The notes beneath the pieces are model-generated. The model worked only from the letters and a program-made list of their open reading frames with translations. It was not told where the DNA came from and ran no database searches. DNA of 64,000 nucleotides, from positions 79,181 to 143,180 of the forward strand of contig JAOARX010000030.1 of the NCBI GenBank assembly GCA_025210345.1, written 5' to 3'. Source of the stretch: Pelagimonas sp. Its GTDB lineage: Bacteria > Pseudomonadota > Alphaproteobacteria > Rhodobacterales > Rhodobacteraceae. The position numbers and the translations under genes are program-made. Each line of letters opens with the position of its first letter. The stretch's first letter is position 1. Positions 27,416 through 37,715 of the stretch are shown piece by piece.

Positions 27416-28431
27416 CCCCCGATCTCGACCCAGCGCGCGCCATGATCAAAGGCAAAGTCATAGCCCCCCAGAGCCGCTGCGCCGCCGGTGTGCACAAAGA
27501 CAATGCGCTGATCCTTGAACGCGCCCTTGCGCGCCAGATCAATCAGGCCAGCCGCGCCCTTGGCGGAATAACAGGGGTCCAGCAGGATGCCTTCGAGCTC
27601 GGCGAACATCTGGATCGCCTCAAGACCACTGGCGGTGGGCAGACCATAGCCGTCCCCCACATAGTCGGTGTTGGCCATGACATCGGCGCGGGTCACAACA
27701 CCGGGGCATCCCAGCTTTTCGGCGGTCTTGCACGCCAGATCATAGACCATCTGTTCCTGCTTTGGCTGTGGCGCGCGCGTGCCGATCCCCAGCACCGGGA
27801 TCGGCGCATTCATCGCACACATGCCGGTCACCAGCCCCGCTTGCGTGCCGGATGACCCCGTCGCATGCACAACCCGATCTATCTTGAGACCCGCGGTGTT
27901 GGCCTGCGAGAGCAGCTCAAACGCGCAGTTCACATACCCCAAGGCACCCGTCGGGTTTGATCCGCCGCCGGGAATGACATAGACCTTGTGCCCCTCGGCC
28001 CGCTTGGCCTGGGCCGCGCGTTCCATTTCCGCGACCATATCGTGGCCACCGGGGAATTTCTGGGTTGTCGCCCCGTGCAGGTGATCCAGCAACACATTGC
28101 CATTGTGGTTGTAGTTGCCGTCCTGATAGCCGGTCCGATCCTCCAGAAGGATATGGCATTTCAACCCCAGCTTGGCAGCAAATGCAGCGGTCTGCCGCCC
28201 GTGGTTGGTCTGGGTCGCGCCCTGGGTCATGACCATATCCGCGCCTTGCTCAATCGCTTCGGCCATGAGGAATTCCAGTTTGCGGGTTTTGTTGCCGCCT
28301 GTGGACATTCCTGTGCAATCATCGCGTTTTATCCAGATCTCGGCCCCCAGTTCCTTTGAAAGACGGGGCATGTGTTCGAGCGGAGTTGGCAAATGTGCAA
28401 GATGCAGGCGGGGAAAACGGGCGAGATGCAT
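27412..28431 (-). CDS. cuyA: L-cysteate sulfo-lyase (CuyA-like) / D-cysteine desulfhydrase family
   Basis: PLP-dependent beta-elimination enzyme of 339 residues. The sequence follows the Ruegeria pomeroyi CuyA pattern as I recall it: [19 protein letters not shown] at the start, [20 protein letters not shown] (PLP Lys about 48), [20 protein letters not shown] and [15 protein letters not shown] near the end. CuyA splits L-cysteate into pyruvate, ammonia and sulfite. The same fold includes D-cysteine desulfhydrase and ACC deaminase, so the substrate is not proved. It lies in an operon with a racemase and a HisD-like dehydrogenase, which would suit supply of L-cysteate. Confidence 0.82.
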   Translation of the reverse strand: MHLARFPRLHLAHLPTPLEHMPRLSKELGAEIWIKRDDCTGMSTGGNKTRKLEFLMAEAIEQGADMVMTQGATQTNHGRQTAAFAAKLGLKCHILLEDRTGYQDGNYNHNGNVLLDHLHGATTQKFPGGHDMVAEMERAAQAKRAEGHKVYVIPGGGSNPTGALGYVNCAFELLSQANTAGLKIDRVVHATGSSGTQAGLVTGMCAMNAPIPVLGIGTRAPQPKQEQMVYDLACKTAEKLGCPGVVTRADVMANTDYVGDGYGLPTASGLEAIQMFAELEGILLDPCYSAKGAAGLIDLARKGAFKDQRIVFVHTGGAAALGGYDFAFDHGARWVEIGG

Positions 28432-28445
28432 GGGTATCCTTTGGC

Positions 28446-30881
28446 TTAGCTGCGGATGCGCAGGTATTCGGGGTCATAGGGGCAGGGCGGAATGACGGTC
28501 GCCTGGGTCAGCGTGCCGCACAGATCCAGTGTCAGCTGCGTGCCATGCGCCGCCAGATCGGGGCGCACAAAGGCATAGGCGATGTTCATCCCCACACGAT
28601 GCCCCCAATCCCCCGAGGTCACAGTGCCGACCACCTGATCCTCCAGCAGGAGTGACGCACCGGAATGCGCGGGGGCGTGATCGGTGTGAACCTGAAGATG
28701 CACCAGTTGGCGTTGAGGACCATTGTCCTGTCGCGCCCGCAACGCGTCGCGTCCGACAAACGCCCCCTTGTCCAGCTTCACAAAGCGCGACAGCCCCGTT
28801 TCAAAGGGATCGAATTCGGTGATCAGATCGGCTTTCCAGTGCAGGAAACCCTTTTCCATCCGCATGCTGTCCACCGCGCGTGCGCCGAATATGCGCAGGC
28901 CATGGGCCTCGCCCGCCTGATTTAGCGCCAGATAGGCTGCGTAAAGTGCGGCATTGGGGACGTGGATTTCATACGCCAACTCGCCTGAGAAGCTGACGCC
29001 CATGACGGTGGCTGGGGCGAAGCCGATAAAGCACTCGCGCACCGACAGCCAGGGAAAGGCCGCCGCCGACCAATCCCCGCGCGCACAGGCGCTTAGCACG
29101 TCGCGCGCCTTGGGGCCCGCCAGCACCAGGATGGTCTGGGCATTGGTCAGGCTGCGCAGTTGGACGTCTTCATCTTGGCGCAGGTGCTGGGTCAGCCAGT
29201 CCATATCGTGGAACTCGGAGGCCGCCGCCGATCCGTACCAGACCCGGTCCGGCCCACGATCCGAGGCAGGCAGATTGGCCAGCGTGGCCTCGGCCTTGAC
29301 CATGCCTTGGTGGTTCAGAAGATAGGACAGCCCAACACGGCCATCGCGCCGGTTCAGCGGGCCGCAGATCATGCGATCCAGGAAGCTGTGGCGATCTGCT
29401 CCGGTGATCTCGATCCGGTTGAACCCGTTGACCTCGCACAGGCCGACACCGGTCTGCACGGCGTTGACTTCTTGTGCGATCAGGTCAAAGGTCTCGTCAA
29501 AGGTGAACCCCAGCGTGGGATGAAAATCGGCGCTGGGCTTGATGTAATCCACCCGTTCCCAGCCATTCACAACCGTGAACTCGGCCCCCCGTGCCTCCAT
29601 GATCGGGGTCAGGGGTGTCGTCTTGGCCGGGCGGGCCGCCGGGCGGTGTTCATGGGGAAAGTGAAAGCGGAATTCGTTCTGGTAATCCTCGATCGCCTTA
29701 AGAGCCGTCAGCTCGACATTCGCGTGACCGGTGAACCGCCGGGGATCCAGGCACCAGGTGTCATAACACGCCTCACCATGGACGATCTGCTGCGCCAAAA
29801 GCCAGCCATGGCCACCGCCTTCGCCCAGGCCCGCGCGCAGTCCGATGATGCAAAACGCGTTGCGCTTGCCCGGGATGGGGCCAACCAAGGGCGCGCCATC
29901 AATCGTATAGGTGATCGGGCCGTTGACCACGGTGTGAATGCCCGCTTCGATCAGCGCGGGCATGCGGGCAAAGGCGCCCTCTAGCACGTCGGTCACGCGG
30001 TCCAGATCATCGGGGCACAGGGCGTTGACAAAGTTCGGGTCGATCCCGTCCATGCCCCATGTCTTGCAGTCCTGTTCATAAAACCCCAGCAGCAGACCAT
30101 TCTTTTCCTGCCGGCAGTAATAATCGCTGATCGGGCATCGGATCAGCGGCATGCGGTGGCCCGCGTCACGGATGGCGGGGATTTCTTCGGTCAGGAAGTA
30201 TTGATGCTCCATCGAGGCGACCGGGTGGTGAACCCCCATCATCGCGCCCACTTCGTTGACGCGATAGCCGCAGGCGTTCACCACGATGTCACAGTCAATA
30301 TCGCCGTGTTCGGTGTGGACGGTCCAGGTGTCATCCCGATGCTGGGTCAGAGCCGTGACCGGGGTGTTGCGATAGACTTCGGCCCCGGCTTTGCGCGCGC
30401 GCCGCGCCAGCGCCTGACACAGCTGCGCGGGATCGATATCGCCATCAAACGGGTCCCAGAGGCCACCAATCAGATTGTCGGTTGAAATCAGCGGGTGGCG
30501 GCGGGCGCATTCCTCGGCGTCGATGAGCTCAAAATGGACATCCATCCCCCGTGCCATCGAGGCGAAATGCCGATACCCCTGCATCTGGGCTTCGGTGTTG
30601 GCCATGCGGATGCCGCCGTCGCCGTGGTGATAGTTGATCGGATAGTCGGGATCTTCGGCCAGCTCTTTGTAAAGCTGGATGGAATGCGTTTTCAGGCCAA
30701 CCATGGTCTGGTTCATGCCGAAATTTGTAACCTGTGCGGCGGAATGCCAGGTGGTTCCGCTGGTCAGTTCATTGCGTTCCACAAGGACCACGTCGGTCCA
30801 CCCCTCCTGCGTGAGATGGTAAAGTGTGGAACAGCCAGCGATGCCGCCGCCGATGACGACGACGCGAGTGCGTGATTTCAT
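28446..30881 (-). CDS. FAD-dependent demethylase fused to GcvT (dimethylglycine/sarcosine dehydrogenase family)
   Basis: An 811-residue two-part enzyme. The N-terminal DAO-type FAD domain has [10 protein letters not shown] (7-16) and the WH motif TTWHSAA with H46, the site of covalent FAD attachment in dimethylglycine dehydrogenase. The C-terminal half (about 430-811) is a GcvT/aminomethyltransferase-like folate-binding domain. Such enzymes oxidize N-methyl amines and pass the one-carbon unit to tetrahydrofolate. The ATG at 30881 follows AGGAG. It is the first structural gene downstream of the LysR regulator and is followed 14 bases later by cuyA. Methylated amino acids, or a methylated amino-sulfonate, are candidate substrates. 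Confidence 0.88.
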   Translation of the reverse strand: MKSRTRVVVIGGGIAGCSTLYHLTQEGWTDVVLVERNELTSGTTWHSAAQVTNFGMNQTMVGLKTHSIQLYKELAEDPDYPINYHHGDGGIRMANTEAQMQGYRHFASMARGMDVHFELIDAEECARRHPLISTDNLIGGLWDPFDGDIDPAQLCQALARRARKAGAEVYRNTPVTALTQHRDDTWTVHTEHGDIDCDIVVNACGYRVNEVGAMMGVHHPVASMEHQYFLTEEIPAIRDAGHRMPLIRCPISDYYCRQEKNGLLLGFYEQDCKTWGMDGIDPNFVNALCPDDLDRVTDVLEGAFARMPALIEAGIHTVVNGPITYTIDGAPLVGPIPGKRNAFCIIGLRAGLGEGGGHGWLLAQQIVHGEACYDTWCLDPRRFTGHANVELTALKAIEDYQNEFRFHFPHEHRPAARPAKTTPLTPIMEARGAEFTVVNGWERVDYIKPSADFHPTLGFTFDETFDLIAQEVNAVQTGVGLCEVNGFNRIEITGADRHSFLDRMICGPLNRRDGRVGLSYLLNHQGMVKAEATLANLPASDRGPDRVWYGSAAASEFHDMDWLTQHLRQDEDVQLRSLTNAQTILVLAGPKARDVLSACARGDWSAAAFPWLSVRECFIGFAPATVMGVSFSGELAYEIHVPNAALYAAYLALNQAGEAHGLRIFGARAVDSMRMEKGFLHWKADLITEFDPFETGLSRFVKLDKGAFVGRDALRARQDNGPQRQLVHLQVHTDHAPAHSGASLLLEDQVVGTVTSGDWGHRVGMNIAYAFVRPDLAAHGTQLTLDLCGTLTQATVIPPCPYDPEYLRIRS

Positions 30882-30996
30882 GGGGGCTCCTGATTTTGCC
30901 AATGGCGATGGGCTTGGCAAGGGTTTCAGGCGATGAGACCCGGGGCAATCAAAGCCCCCCATGTTTCGATAAATTCGAACAGTTGATACGAAGGGA

Positions 30997-31971
30997 TCAG
31001 ATTTTGGTGTCGTCGATCAGAACAAACCCATCGGCCAGCCACGGGGCGCTGGCGTGCAACGGCGCGAGGGCGTGTTTGGTCAAAAGCATGCGCAGGCGTT
31101 GCGCCATCACATCCGTCACCACCTGAGAACAATCCGGGGTTGAAACCAGGGTGATCGTGCGGGAAAACCCTTTGCCGGGAAAACGGTGCATGCGCAGCCT
31201 TGGATGCAACCGCTTGACCCGCGAAAACAAAAGCGGGGTGGTGATGGCCCAGCCAGAGCCCGCGGCAACCATGGCCATCAGGGCCTGATTGCTGCCAAAC
31301 TCGAACCGGTGTGGGGCGGAAATCCCCAATCGCCTCAGATGCGATTCAATCTGGCGCGCGATGATCTGGCTGTCGGAATAGCGCAGCAAGGGCAGGGGGC
31401 TTTGCCCCTCGACGATCTCGGGCAGGCTGTGCTCGGTGCCGACGGGCAGGACGATCACGTAAGGATCGCGCAAAAGCGGCCGGTCATTCAGGTTGCGCAG
31501 GCGCTCGGGCGGGCTGGTGGTGACCGCCAGATCCAGCCGCCGATTGTGAAGCATTTCAAAGATTTCGTGGCTGGAGCCGGTATGAAACAGAAAATCGCAG
31601 CGCGGCATGCGCTCGGCCATATAGACCGCCAGATCGGGGGTGATTTCGCTGTCAAAATCCTCAATCGTCCCAAAGCGCAGCAGGCTGGCTTCGGTGATGT
31701 CGCTGGCGGTGGCTTCGGCCTTGGCCTTGCGGATGGCCAGCAGGGCCGCATCGATATTGCGCAGGAAAACCTGCCCTGTCGGGGTCAGAACCATGGGGCG
31801 GCGGGTATGGTCAAACAGCGGGACCCCCAGATGCGTTTCCAGCGCGCGCAGATGATGAGAGACGGTGCTGATCGACAGGCCCGTTTCCTGGGCCGCCGCT
31901 TGCAGCGATCCCTTGTTGGCGCAGATCTGAAACAGTTCCAGCCCCTTGAGGCTGAGATCTTTAGAGGGCAT
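30997..31971 (-). CDS. LysR-family transcriptional regulator
   Basis: A 324-residue LysR-type regulator: an N-terminal winged helix (ELFQICANKGSLQAAAQETG, then SISTVSHHLRALETHLG) and a periplasmic-binding-protein-like effector domain. It is transcribed in the same direction as the FAD-GcvT/cuyA operon, 115 bases upstream of it, not divergently as is common. It is the obvious candidate to control that operon with a pathway intermediate as inducer. Its own promoter must lie in 31972-32300. Confidence 0.9.
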   Translation of the reverse strand: MPSKDLSLKGLELFQICANKGSLQAAAQETGLSISTVSHHLRALETHLGVPLFDHTRRPMVLTPTGQVFLRNIDAALLAIRKAKAEATASDITEASLLRFGTIEDFDSEITPDLAVYMAERMPRCDFLFHTGSSHEIFEMLHNRRLDLAVTTSPPERLRNLNDRPLLRDPYVIVLPVGTEHSLPEIVEGQSPLPLLRYSDSQIIARQIESHLRRLGISAPHRFEFGSNQALMAMVAAGSGWAITTPLLFSRVKRLHPRLRMHRFPGKGFSRTITLVSTPDCSQVVTDVMAQRLRMLLTKHALAPLHASAPWLADGFVLIDDTKI

Positions 31972-32327
31972 GGCGGGCCTTTCTCAACAGTCCAACCCCA
32001 CTGTGGGGGTGGGAGAGATCAGATTGCAAGGGGGGCAGGCCTGGACATGCCAAAGGTGCCCGCCGCGCCGCTTCGCGAAGTGGAGGGAGCCCCCCGGTCC
32101 CGACAATGGCCGGCACGTGTTTGCGGCCGCATTGGTCCGAAGCGTTGTGCGGCGTTGTCAGCCAAAGATGGGCTATTGGGACCTTCCCGGGTTTCGGTTA
32201 GCCGAGCTCCTTTCACATGCGTCTATTGGGGGCACCCAAACATTGGTGGTGTGGGATCTTCTGGCTTATTGCCATAAAGATCGGGCGCTTTAACACCGGG
32301 AAGCACTGGTGTTCCTGACCAAAGACA
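31972..32327. other. Non-coding stretch between LysR gene and lepA
   Basis: I see no convincing gene on either strand. The plus-strand frame at 31946-32293 begins inside the LysR gene and shows no recognisable protein. The stretch must contain the LysR promoter, but no clear box or palindrome could be assigned. Confidence 0.5.
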
Positions 32328-32352
32328 AAACCCGGCGCGGGGCCGGGTTTGT
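32328..32352 (-). terminator. Rho-independent terminator after lepA
   Basis: A perfect 9-bp stem (AAACCCGGC at 32328-32336 and its complement at 32342-32350) with a 5-base loop lies just past the lepA stop codon, with an A-rich run on the plus strand that reads as a T-rich run for lepA. Confidence 0.8.
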
Positions 32353-32356
32353 TTGG

Positions 32357-34159
32357 TCAATCGTCCATCTTGAGGGCGGAAATAAAGGCCTCTTGCGGGA
32401 TGTCCACCTTGCCGAACTGGCGCATCTTCTTTTTACCGGCTTTTTGCTTTTCCAGCAGTTTCTTTTTCCGGGTCGCGTCGCCGCCATAGCATTTCGCGGT
32501 CACGTCTTTGCGCATCGCCGAGAGGGTTTCGCGGGCAATGACCTTGCCGCCAATCGCCGCCTGGATCGGGATTTTGAACATGTGGCGCGGGATCAGATCC
32601 TTGAGCTTTTCACACATCGCGCGGCCCCGCATTTCGGCGCGGTCGCGGTGGACCATGGTGGACAGCGCATCCACCGGCTCGTCGTTCACGAGGATCGACA
32701 TTTTCACCAGGTTGTCGGCGCGGTAACCTTCCATCGAATAGTCAAAGGACGCATAGCCCTTGGTCACCGATTTCAGACGGTCGTAAAAGTCGAACACCAC
32801 TTCGTTCAACGGCAGGTCATAGACCACCATCGCGCGGGTGCCCGCATAGGTCAGGTCCAGCTGAATTCCGCGGCGATCCTGGCACAGTTTCAGCACGTCC
32901 CCCAGATATTCATCGGGCACCATGATGGTCGCCTTGATGCGCGGCTCTTCGAGGTGGTCCACCTTGGACGGGTCGGGCATGTCGGCGGGGTTGTGCAGTT
33001 CGAGCATCGTGCCGTCTTTCATATAGACGTGGTAGATAACCGAGGGCGCGGTGGTGATCAGCTCGATGTTGTATTCCCGCTCGATGCGGTCGCGAATGAC
33101 CTCAAGGTGCAACAGCCCAAGGAAGCCACAGCGGAAGCCAAAGCCAAGCGCGGCCGAGGTCTCCATTTCAGAGCTGAAGGACGCGTCATTGAGCGACAGT
33201 TTTTCGATCGCATCGCGCAGGTCTTCGAATTCAGAGCTGTCCACCGGGAAGAGGCCACAGAACACCACCGGCACGGAGGGCTGGAAGCCCGGCAGCGGTT
33301 CGGGGGTCTGGCGCTTTTCATGGGTGATCGTGTCACCCACCTTGGTGTCGCGCACCTGTTTGATCGAGGCGGTGATAAAGCCAATCTCGCCGGGGCCGAG
33401 CTCGGGTACGTTTTCCATCTTTGGGCGGAATACGCCGATGCGGTCGATGCCATATTTCGCACCGGTTTGCATCATGCGGATCTGATCGCCCTTTTTCATG
33501 CGCCCATCCATGACGCGCACCAGAACGACAACCCCTAGGTAGGGGTCGTACCAGCTGTCCACCAGCATCGCCTTGAGCGGCGCATCGGGGTCGCCGCCAT
33601 GCGGGCTGGGCAGACGGGTGACGATGGCTTCGAGCACGTCGGGGATGCCGATGCCGGTCTTGGCCGAGATCAGGCAGGCGTCGGTGCTGTCGATGCCGAT
33701 GACGTCTTCGATCTGTTCCGCCACGCGCTCGGGCTCGGCGGCGGGCAGGTCGACCTTGTTGAGGACAGGCACGATTTCATGATCGGCCTCAATCGCGGTA
33801 TAGACGTTGGCCAGGGTCTGGGCCTCAACCCCCTGCGAGGCATCCACCACCAAAAGCGACCCTTCCACCGCCTTCATCGATCGCGAAACTTCGTAGGCAA
33901 AGTCCACGTGTCCGGGGGTGTCGATCAGGTTGAGAACATAGTCGTTCCCATCCTTGGCGGTGTAATCGATCCGCACGGTGTTGGCCTTGATCGTGATGCC
34001 GCGCTCACGTTCGATGTCCATGCTGTCCAAAAGCTGTTCTTGCATGTCCCGTTCAGCCACCGTGTTGGTGGATTGAATGAGCCGGTCAGCCAAGGTGGAT
34101 TTCCCGTGGTCGATATGGGCGACGATGGAGAAATTGCGGATACGATCAAGAGGTGTCAT
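32357..34159 (-). CDS. lepA: Elongation factor 4 (back-translocating GTPase)
   Basis: Ribosome-associated translational GTPase of 600 residues, the normal length. The GTP-binding motifs are [14 protein letters not shown] (G1), [13 protein letters not shown] (G2 region), [12 protein letters not shown] (G3) and NKVDLPAA (G4). The LepA-specific C-terminal domain ends in [17 protein letters not shown], the RNA-binding tail. The start at [15 protein letters not shown] is the family start. It stands alone, with a terminator downstream and a divergent orphan gene upstream. Confidence 0.98.
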   Translation of the reverse strand: MTPLDRIRNFSIVAHIDHGKSTLADRLIQSTNTVAERDMQEQLLDSMDIERERGITIKANTVRIDYTAKDGNDYVLNLIDTPGHVDFAYEVSRSMKAVEGSLLVVDASQGVEAQTLANVYTAIEADHEIVPVLNKVDLPAAEPERVAEQIEDVIGIDSTDACLISAKTGIGIPDVLEAIVTRLPSPHGGDPDAPLKAMLVDSWYDPYLGVVVLVRVMDGRMKKGDQIRMMQTGAKYGIDRIGVFRPKMENVPELGPGEIGFITASIKQVRDTKVGDTITHEKRQTPEPLPGFQPSVPVVFCGLFPVDSSEFEDLRDAIEKLSLNDASFSSEMETSAALGFGFRCGFLGLLHLEVIRDRIEREYNIELITTAPSVIYHVYMKDGTMLELHNPADMPDPSKVDHLEEPRIKATIMVPDEYLGDVLKLCQDRRGIQLDLTYAGTRAMVVYDLPLNEVVFDFYDRLKSVTKGYASFDYSMEGYRADNLVKMSILVNDEPVDALSTMVHRDRAEMRGRAMCEKLKDLIPRHMFKIPIQAAIGGKVIARETLSAMRKDVTAKCYGGDATRKKKLLEKQKAGKKKMRQFGKVDIPQEAFISALKMDD

Positions 34160-34243
34160 GGTCCGGGGATATGCGGGGAATCTGGGGTTTGGTCAAGTGC
34201 TGACAGCCATTGGACATGCCCTCAATCAAGAGAACGGGTTTCA

Positions 34244-35389
34244 ATGGGCATGTTCAATGGGAATGATGAGAAAATCCCACAAGTGCTTGATGCGCTGGAG
34301 GCATCTTCTAATCGATCTTCTCAATACGCGCTTCTGCGGTTGGCCCTAAGAGGGTTTCCCATGCATGAAGTGCAAACGGTGGGCAAAACGGGTCACGAGG
34401 TTGGGCTTTATAGCTCAAGGGTTTTGATTGCAGGGCTCGTATATTTTCAAGAGCCGAGCTTGGAGATCAAGAATTCATTCGAACGGGCTTGTGAGGCCTT
34501 TAATCAGTGGGCAAATTGGTCACGGATGTATCGAGACACCACGATTGGTTCTATTGCTCAAGGTACCGCGCCAGCATCCGAAGAAAGTCTTTGGAGCGCC
34601 ATTCACTATACCCCCTTTATACCGGATCCGATTTTGAGCTCACCGTTTCCCAGCGTGAGTGACGAGAACCACCGCAAGGCGTTCCAACTTGAGCACGATT
34701 TACTTGAGTTGTTTCTTCAAGACCTTCACCGAAAGCCGAGCTTTGCACCGGGTCCCGCACTATGGCCAAATAGCACACGGCAAGATGTCCACGATGTCAC
34801 GTCGCGCCGCATCGAATCCAAACATCCCCCGGTGTCACAGGGATTCTGGAAAAGATGGCATGCCTCGTATCTGGCGGGGGCACCACTTGACTGGGACCTC
34901 CAACGCCGCGTAGCCCTGATCCCCGATGGCACTTGGCAATCCGGCCCTGACGCTGTGGCCGAGGCGATCGCCAGGATCGAGGCGCTTTTTGCGGTTGAGA
35001 CTGCTCTTGCGGAGCTCGCGAAAGAGAGGGCCGAAGTTCGGGCCGTGCGGGATCGGCTTGGGATTGGGGGGAATGGGGCTCCGGCGGAGTATCGGTTGGA
35101 GCCAGAGATCCAGCGTGCCACCACGATCATCTGGGCGGCGGTGGATGATATTCAGGAACAGGTTCAGGCCGAAACGCCGGACAAGGCCGTTATTGAACGG
35201 GCCTTGGGGGCGCTTCGTTCGGGGCTTGGGGTTTTGTTGAAATGGTGTGGCAGGAAAGCGGATCTTGCGGTGGACAGCGTCATCAAGTGGGGGGCGCCTG
35301 CGACTGCTGCTGGCTATGCGGATTTGAACCCGGACAAGATGAGCGCCTTGGTCAAAGCCGTCGAAAACTGGCTGCCGTTCTTAAACTAA
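34244..35389 (+). CDS. Orphan hypothetical protein
   Basis: A 381-residue protein I do not recognise. Its N-terminal two thirds (with SRVLIAGLVYFQEPSLEIK and NQWANWSRMYRDTT) are helical and soluble-looking. A helical, possibly coiled segment (about residues 245-270, ALAELAKERAEVRAVRDRLG) is followed by GGNGAPAEYRLEP. That layout recalls C-terminal domains beginning GHNNPPE that are widespread in alphaproteobacterial accessory and stress proteins. No signal peptide or membrane span is seen. The first half is near 50% G+C by eye, well below its neighbours, and its end overlaps the convergent kinase gene by 9 bases. Both points suggest recent acquisition. The ATG at 34250 is an alternative start; the frame upstream is antisense lepA. 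Confidence 0.75.
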   Translation: MGMFNGNDEKIPQVLDALEASSNRSSQYALLRLALRGFPMHEVQTVGKTGHEVGLYSSRVLIAGLVYFQEPSLEIKNSFERACEAFNQWANWSRMYRDTTIGSIAQGTAPASEESLWSAIHYTPFIPDPILSSPFPSVSDENHRKAFQLEHDLLELFLQDLHRKPSFAPGPALWPNSTRQDVHDVTSRRIESKHPPVSQGFWKRWHASYLAGAPLDWDLQRRVALIPDGTWQSGPDAVAEAIARIEALFAVETALAELAKERAEVRAVRDRLGIGGNGAPAEYRLEPEIQRATTIIWAAVDDIQEQVQAETPDKAVIERALGALRSGLGVLLKWCGRKADLAVDSVIKWGAPATAAGYADLNPDKMSALVKAVENWLPFLN

Positions 35390-36322
35390 TTCGTTGGCCC
35401 AAGGCGGGTTGGCGCCTGGGCGGGACACTGTGACGGCCGCGACTTTGCTGCCGTGGGTGAGGGCGGAGAGGATGGTTTCGGGGGTGGCGCTGCGCAGAGC
35501 GTCACGAGACAAGAGGTCAAGCTGGGACAGGCGGGCCAGAACCCCCGCGTTGAAGGTGTCACCCGCCCCGACCGTATCGGCCACCTGCACCTTGGGCACA
35601 GCAGCGTGGCGTGTTTCTCCGTTTGGCAGAAACCCCGTCGCGCCATCGGCACCTTGGGTCACGATCACCAGCGCCGCGCCGTGGGCCAGGAGGGATTGGG
35701 ATTTGGCCTCAAGCGGGGCGTCACCGGGTAGGATCCAATCGAGATCTTCGTCCGAGACCTTGATAATATCCGCACGCTCAAAAACCTGATCCAACCGCGC
35801 GCGATAGCGGGCTTGGTCGGTGATGAAACCGGGGCGGATGTTGGGATCCACCATGATCAAGGGCGCATCCCCAGCATATTGCATGAGCGCCAGATAGGTG
35901 TCGGCGCAGGGCTCACAGGCCAAGCTGATCCCACCAAAATAGAGCGCGCGCACATCGTCAGACAGGGGGCTGAGATCATCGGTGGAAATTATGCGACCAG
36001 CGGAATTTTCATCATAAAAACGATAGCTTGCATGACCATCCAGCAGTTGGACAAAGGCCAGCGTCGTGGGGCGATCAGAAAGAATGAGGTGGTCCGTGCT
36101 CACATGGCTTTGCGTCAATGCGGCGCGCAGCTGATCGCCGAACAGATCGTTTGAGACGCCACTGATCAGCCCAACCTCAATCCCAAGACGGCCCAGACCG
36201 ATGGCGGTGTTGAACACGGCGCCGCCGGGATGCGGGACAAAGCCCTGCGCGCCATCCTGCGTCGGCGTGGGGATCATATCGATCAGGGATTCTCCGCAAC
36301 ATAGGATCATGGGGGCGCTCAC
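35381..36322 (-). CDS. PfkB-family carbohydrate kinase (fructokinase-like)
   Basis: Ribokinase-fold sugar kinase of 313 residues. The N-terminal ILCCGESLIDMIP and HPGGAVFNTAIGLGRLG are PfkB signature 1. The C-terminal VADTVGAGDTFNAGVLARL holds the catalytic Asp and anion hole of signature 2. The pattern and length fit fructokinases. It stands alone, with a convergent neighbour overlapping its 3' end, and no sugar transporter is adjacent, so the substrate is inferred only from the family. Confidence 0.88.
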   Translation of the reverse strand: MSAPMILCCGESLIDMIPTPTQDGAQGFVPHPGGAVFNTAIGLGRLGIEVGLISGVSNDLFGDQLRAALTQSHVSTDHLILSDRPTTLAFVQLLDGHASYRFYDENSAGRIISTDDLSPLSDDVRALYFGGISLACEPCADTYLALMQYAGDAPLIMVDPNIRPGFITDQARYRARLDQVFERADIIKVSDEDLDWILPGDAPLEAKSQSLLAHGAALVIVTQGADGATGFLPNGETRHAAVPKVQVADTVGAGDTFNAGVLARLSQLDLLSRDALRSATPETILSALTHGSKVAAVTVSRPGANPPWANELV

Positions 36323-36368
36323 GCTTGGGTAGTTTTGTTAGCGCAACCAAGTATAGGTTTGCAACCCG

Positions 36369-37676
36369 TTAGTCCAGATCAACCGGCAAGCCCGAGGGCA
36401 CGGTTTTCGGCACCACAGAGGCGCGTTTGGCGGCCTCTTCCCCGGTCAGGCTGTTCAAAAAGGCCACCAGCGCCGTGATTTCCTGATCCTTGCGCACAGG
36501 CAGATACACATCGCGGCGGGCGGTTTGGCGGGCCATTTCGAACCGGTCGTCCTGAATGATGAAATCGACAGCGTCGAGCGTGGCGACCTTGGGCAGGACA
36601 GGCATATCCCGACGCCAGTTCGCGCGGCTCGCCTTGGGGGCAATATGGTGACGCACCATCAATTCGAGCGTGGGATAGGCTCCGTTATGGCCATAGGGTC
36701 CGGTCAGGGAAACATTGCGCAGCATCGGTGTGCGAAACCGGTAGGCGTCGTCCAGATCATTGCTTTCGCCCATCCGGCCCACGTCACGCGCATAGGGGTC
36801 AAAACCGCGGGTTCGGCCCGGGCCAAAAGCGGGCAGCCCAAGCGCGTGAAACCCCTGATCGCTCAAAAGCGGGCCAGCGTGGCAATTGCTGCACCCCGCG
36901 TCACCAAAGAACAGGTCAAGCCCTTGCTTTTCCAGGCTGTTAAGCGCGGTCTTATCCCCGGCAAGATAGGCGTCAAAGCGGCTGTCATATGAGGTGAAAT
37001 CCTGCACCATAAAGGCCGCAAGCGCGTCGGCGATATGGGTGATGTTCACCTCTTCGGGGGTTGTGACGTCGTCAAAACTGTCCACAAAGCGCTGGCCGTA
37101 TTCGGGGACGCCGCGCACGCGTTTGGCGATGATGGGCCAGGCTGTGTCGATCCGGTCACGTACGGCGCCGATGATCTCGTTTTCGCCAACACCACCGGCC
37201 ATTTCAACGCTGGAGGTCATCGGAAACAGCGATTGGGCCGCCAACAACGAGCCAACGCCCTTGGGAAACCATTCGTCCGCGGGGGTGTTGAACCCATTGC
37301 CAAACAGCGGATCAACGCTGACGCGCCCGTCATGCATGAGGTTTTCCAGCGACAGCGCGCCAAGGTTCCATAGGGCCGGGGCGTTGCGCGGGACGCGTTT
37401 GACCACCGCGTTGTCCCCGGTCGACGATACCCGCGCGGTGCCCAGACCCACGCCCCCTTCGCCAAGGCCCAATGACAGCCCGTCCGACGTGCCGAACTTT
37501 GGATGATGGCAGGTTCCACAGCTTATATTTCTGTTCCCCGACAGTATTTTATCATAGAATAGCAGACGACCCAGCTCGGCTTGGGCCGGGTCGGTTCTAA
37601 GAAAGTCCCCGGCGGTCAAAGGGCGGGGCAGTGGGGGCTCGGCCAACGCCGGGACAGAGACAAGCGAAAGGGCCAC
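36369..37676 (-). CDS. Di-haem cytochrome c peroxidase/MauG-like protein
   Basis: Periplasmic di-haem protein of the bacterial cytochrome c peroxidase/MauG family. Two CxxCH haem sites are visible, in SCGTCHH and GCSNCHA. The family segments RNAPALWNLGAL, FRTPMLRNVSLTGPYGHNG and LVAFLNSLTG are also present. It should either reduce peroxide or oxidize a partner protein. The start is a problem: the hydrophobic signal (AALAVALSLVSVPALA) is in frame, but no ATG lies near. The GTG at 37676 leaves a very short signal without a positive charge, while the next upstream ATG overlaps the divergent SEL1 gene. A frameshift or rare start is possible. Confidence 0.8.
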   Translation of the reverse strand: MALSLVSVPALAEPPLPRPLTAGDFLRTDPAQAELGRLLFYDKILSGNRNISCGTCHHPKFGTSDGLSLGLGEGGVGLGTARVSSTGDNAVVKRVPRNAPALWNLGALSLENLMHDGRVSVDPLFGNGFNTPADEWFPKGVGSLLAAQSLFPMTSSVEMAGGVGENEIIGAVRDRIDTAWPIIAKRVRGVPEYGQRFVDSFDDVTTPEEVNITHIADALAAFMVQDFTSYDSRFDAYLAGDKTALNSLEKQGLDLFFGDAGCSNCHAGPLLSDQGFHALGLPAFGPGRTRGFDPYARDVGRMGESNDLDDAYRFRTPMLRNVSLTGPYGHNGAYPTLELMVRHHIAPKASRANWRRDMPVLPKVATLDAVDFIIQDDRFEMARQTARRDVYLPVRKDQEITALVAFLNSLTGEEAAKRASVVPKTVPSGLPVDLD

Positions 37677-37715
37677 GGCGAGGGCCGCAGCCGGGGAACA
37701 AACAGGGGAACAAAG

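Noticed and set aside
31946..32293. A 115-codon plus-strand frame between the LysR gene and lepA
   Set aside because: It starts inside the LysR gene, has no ribosome-binding site and no recognisable features.
32309..33538. Plus-strand frame of 409 codons opposite lepA
   Set aside because: Antisense of lepA, which is certain; its sequence is His/Arg/Gly-rich as expected for a shadow frame.
33599..34243. 5' extension of the orphan gene to give 596 codons
   Set aside because: This part is antisense to lepA; the coding signal starts at the ATG at 34244.
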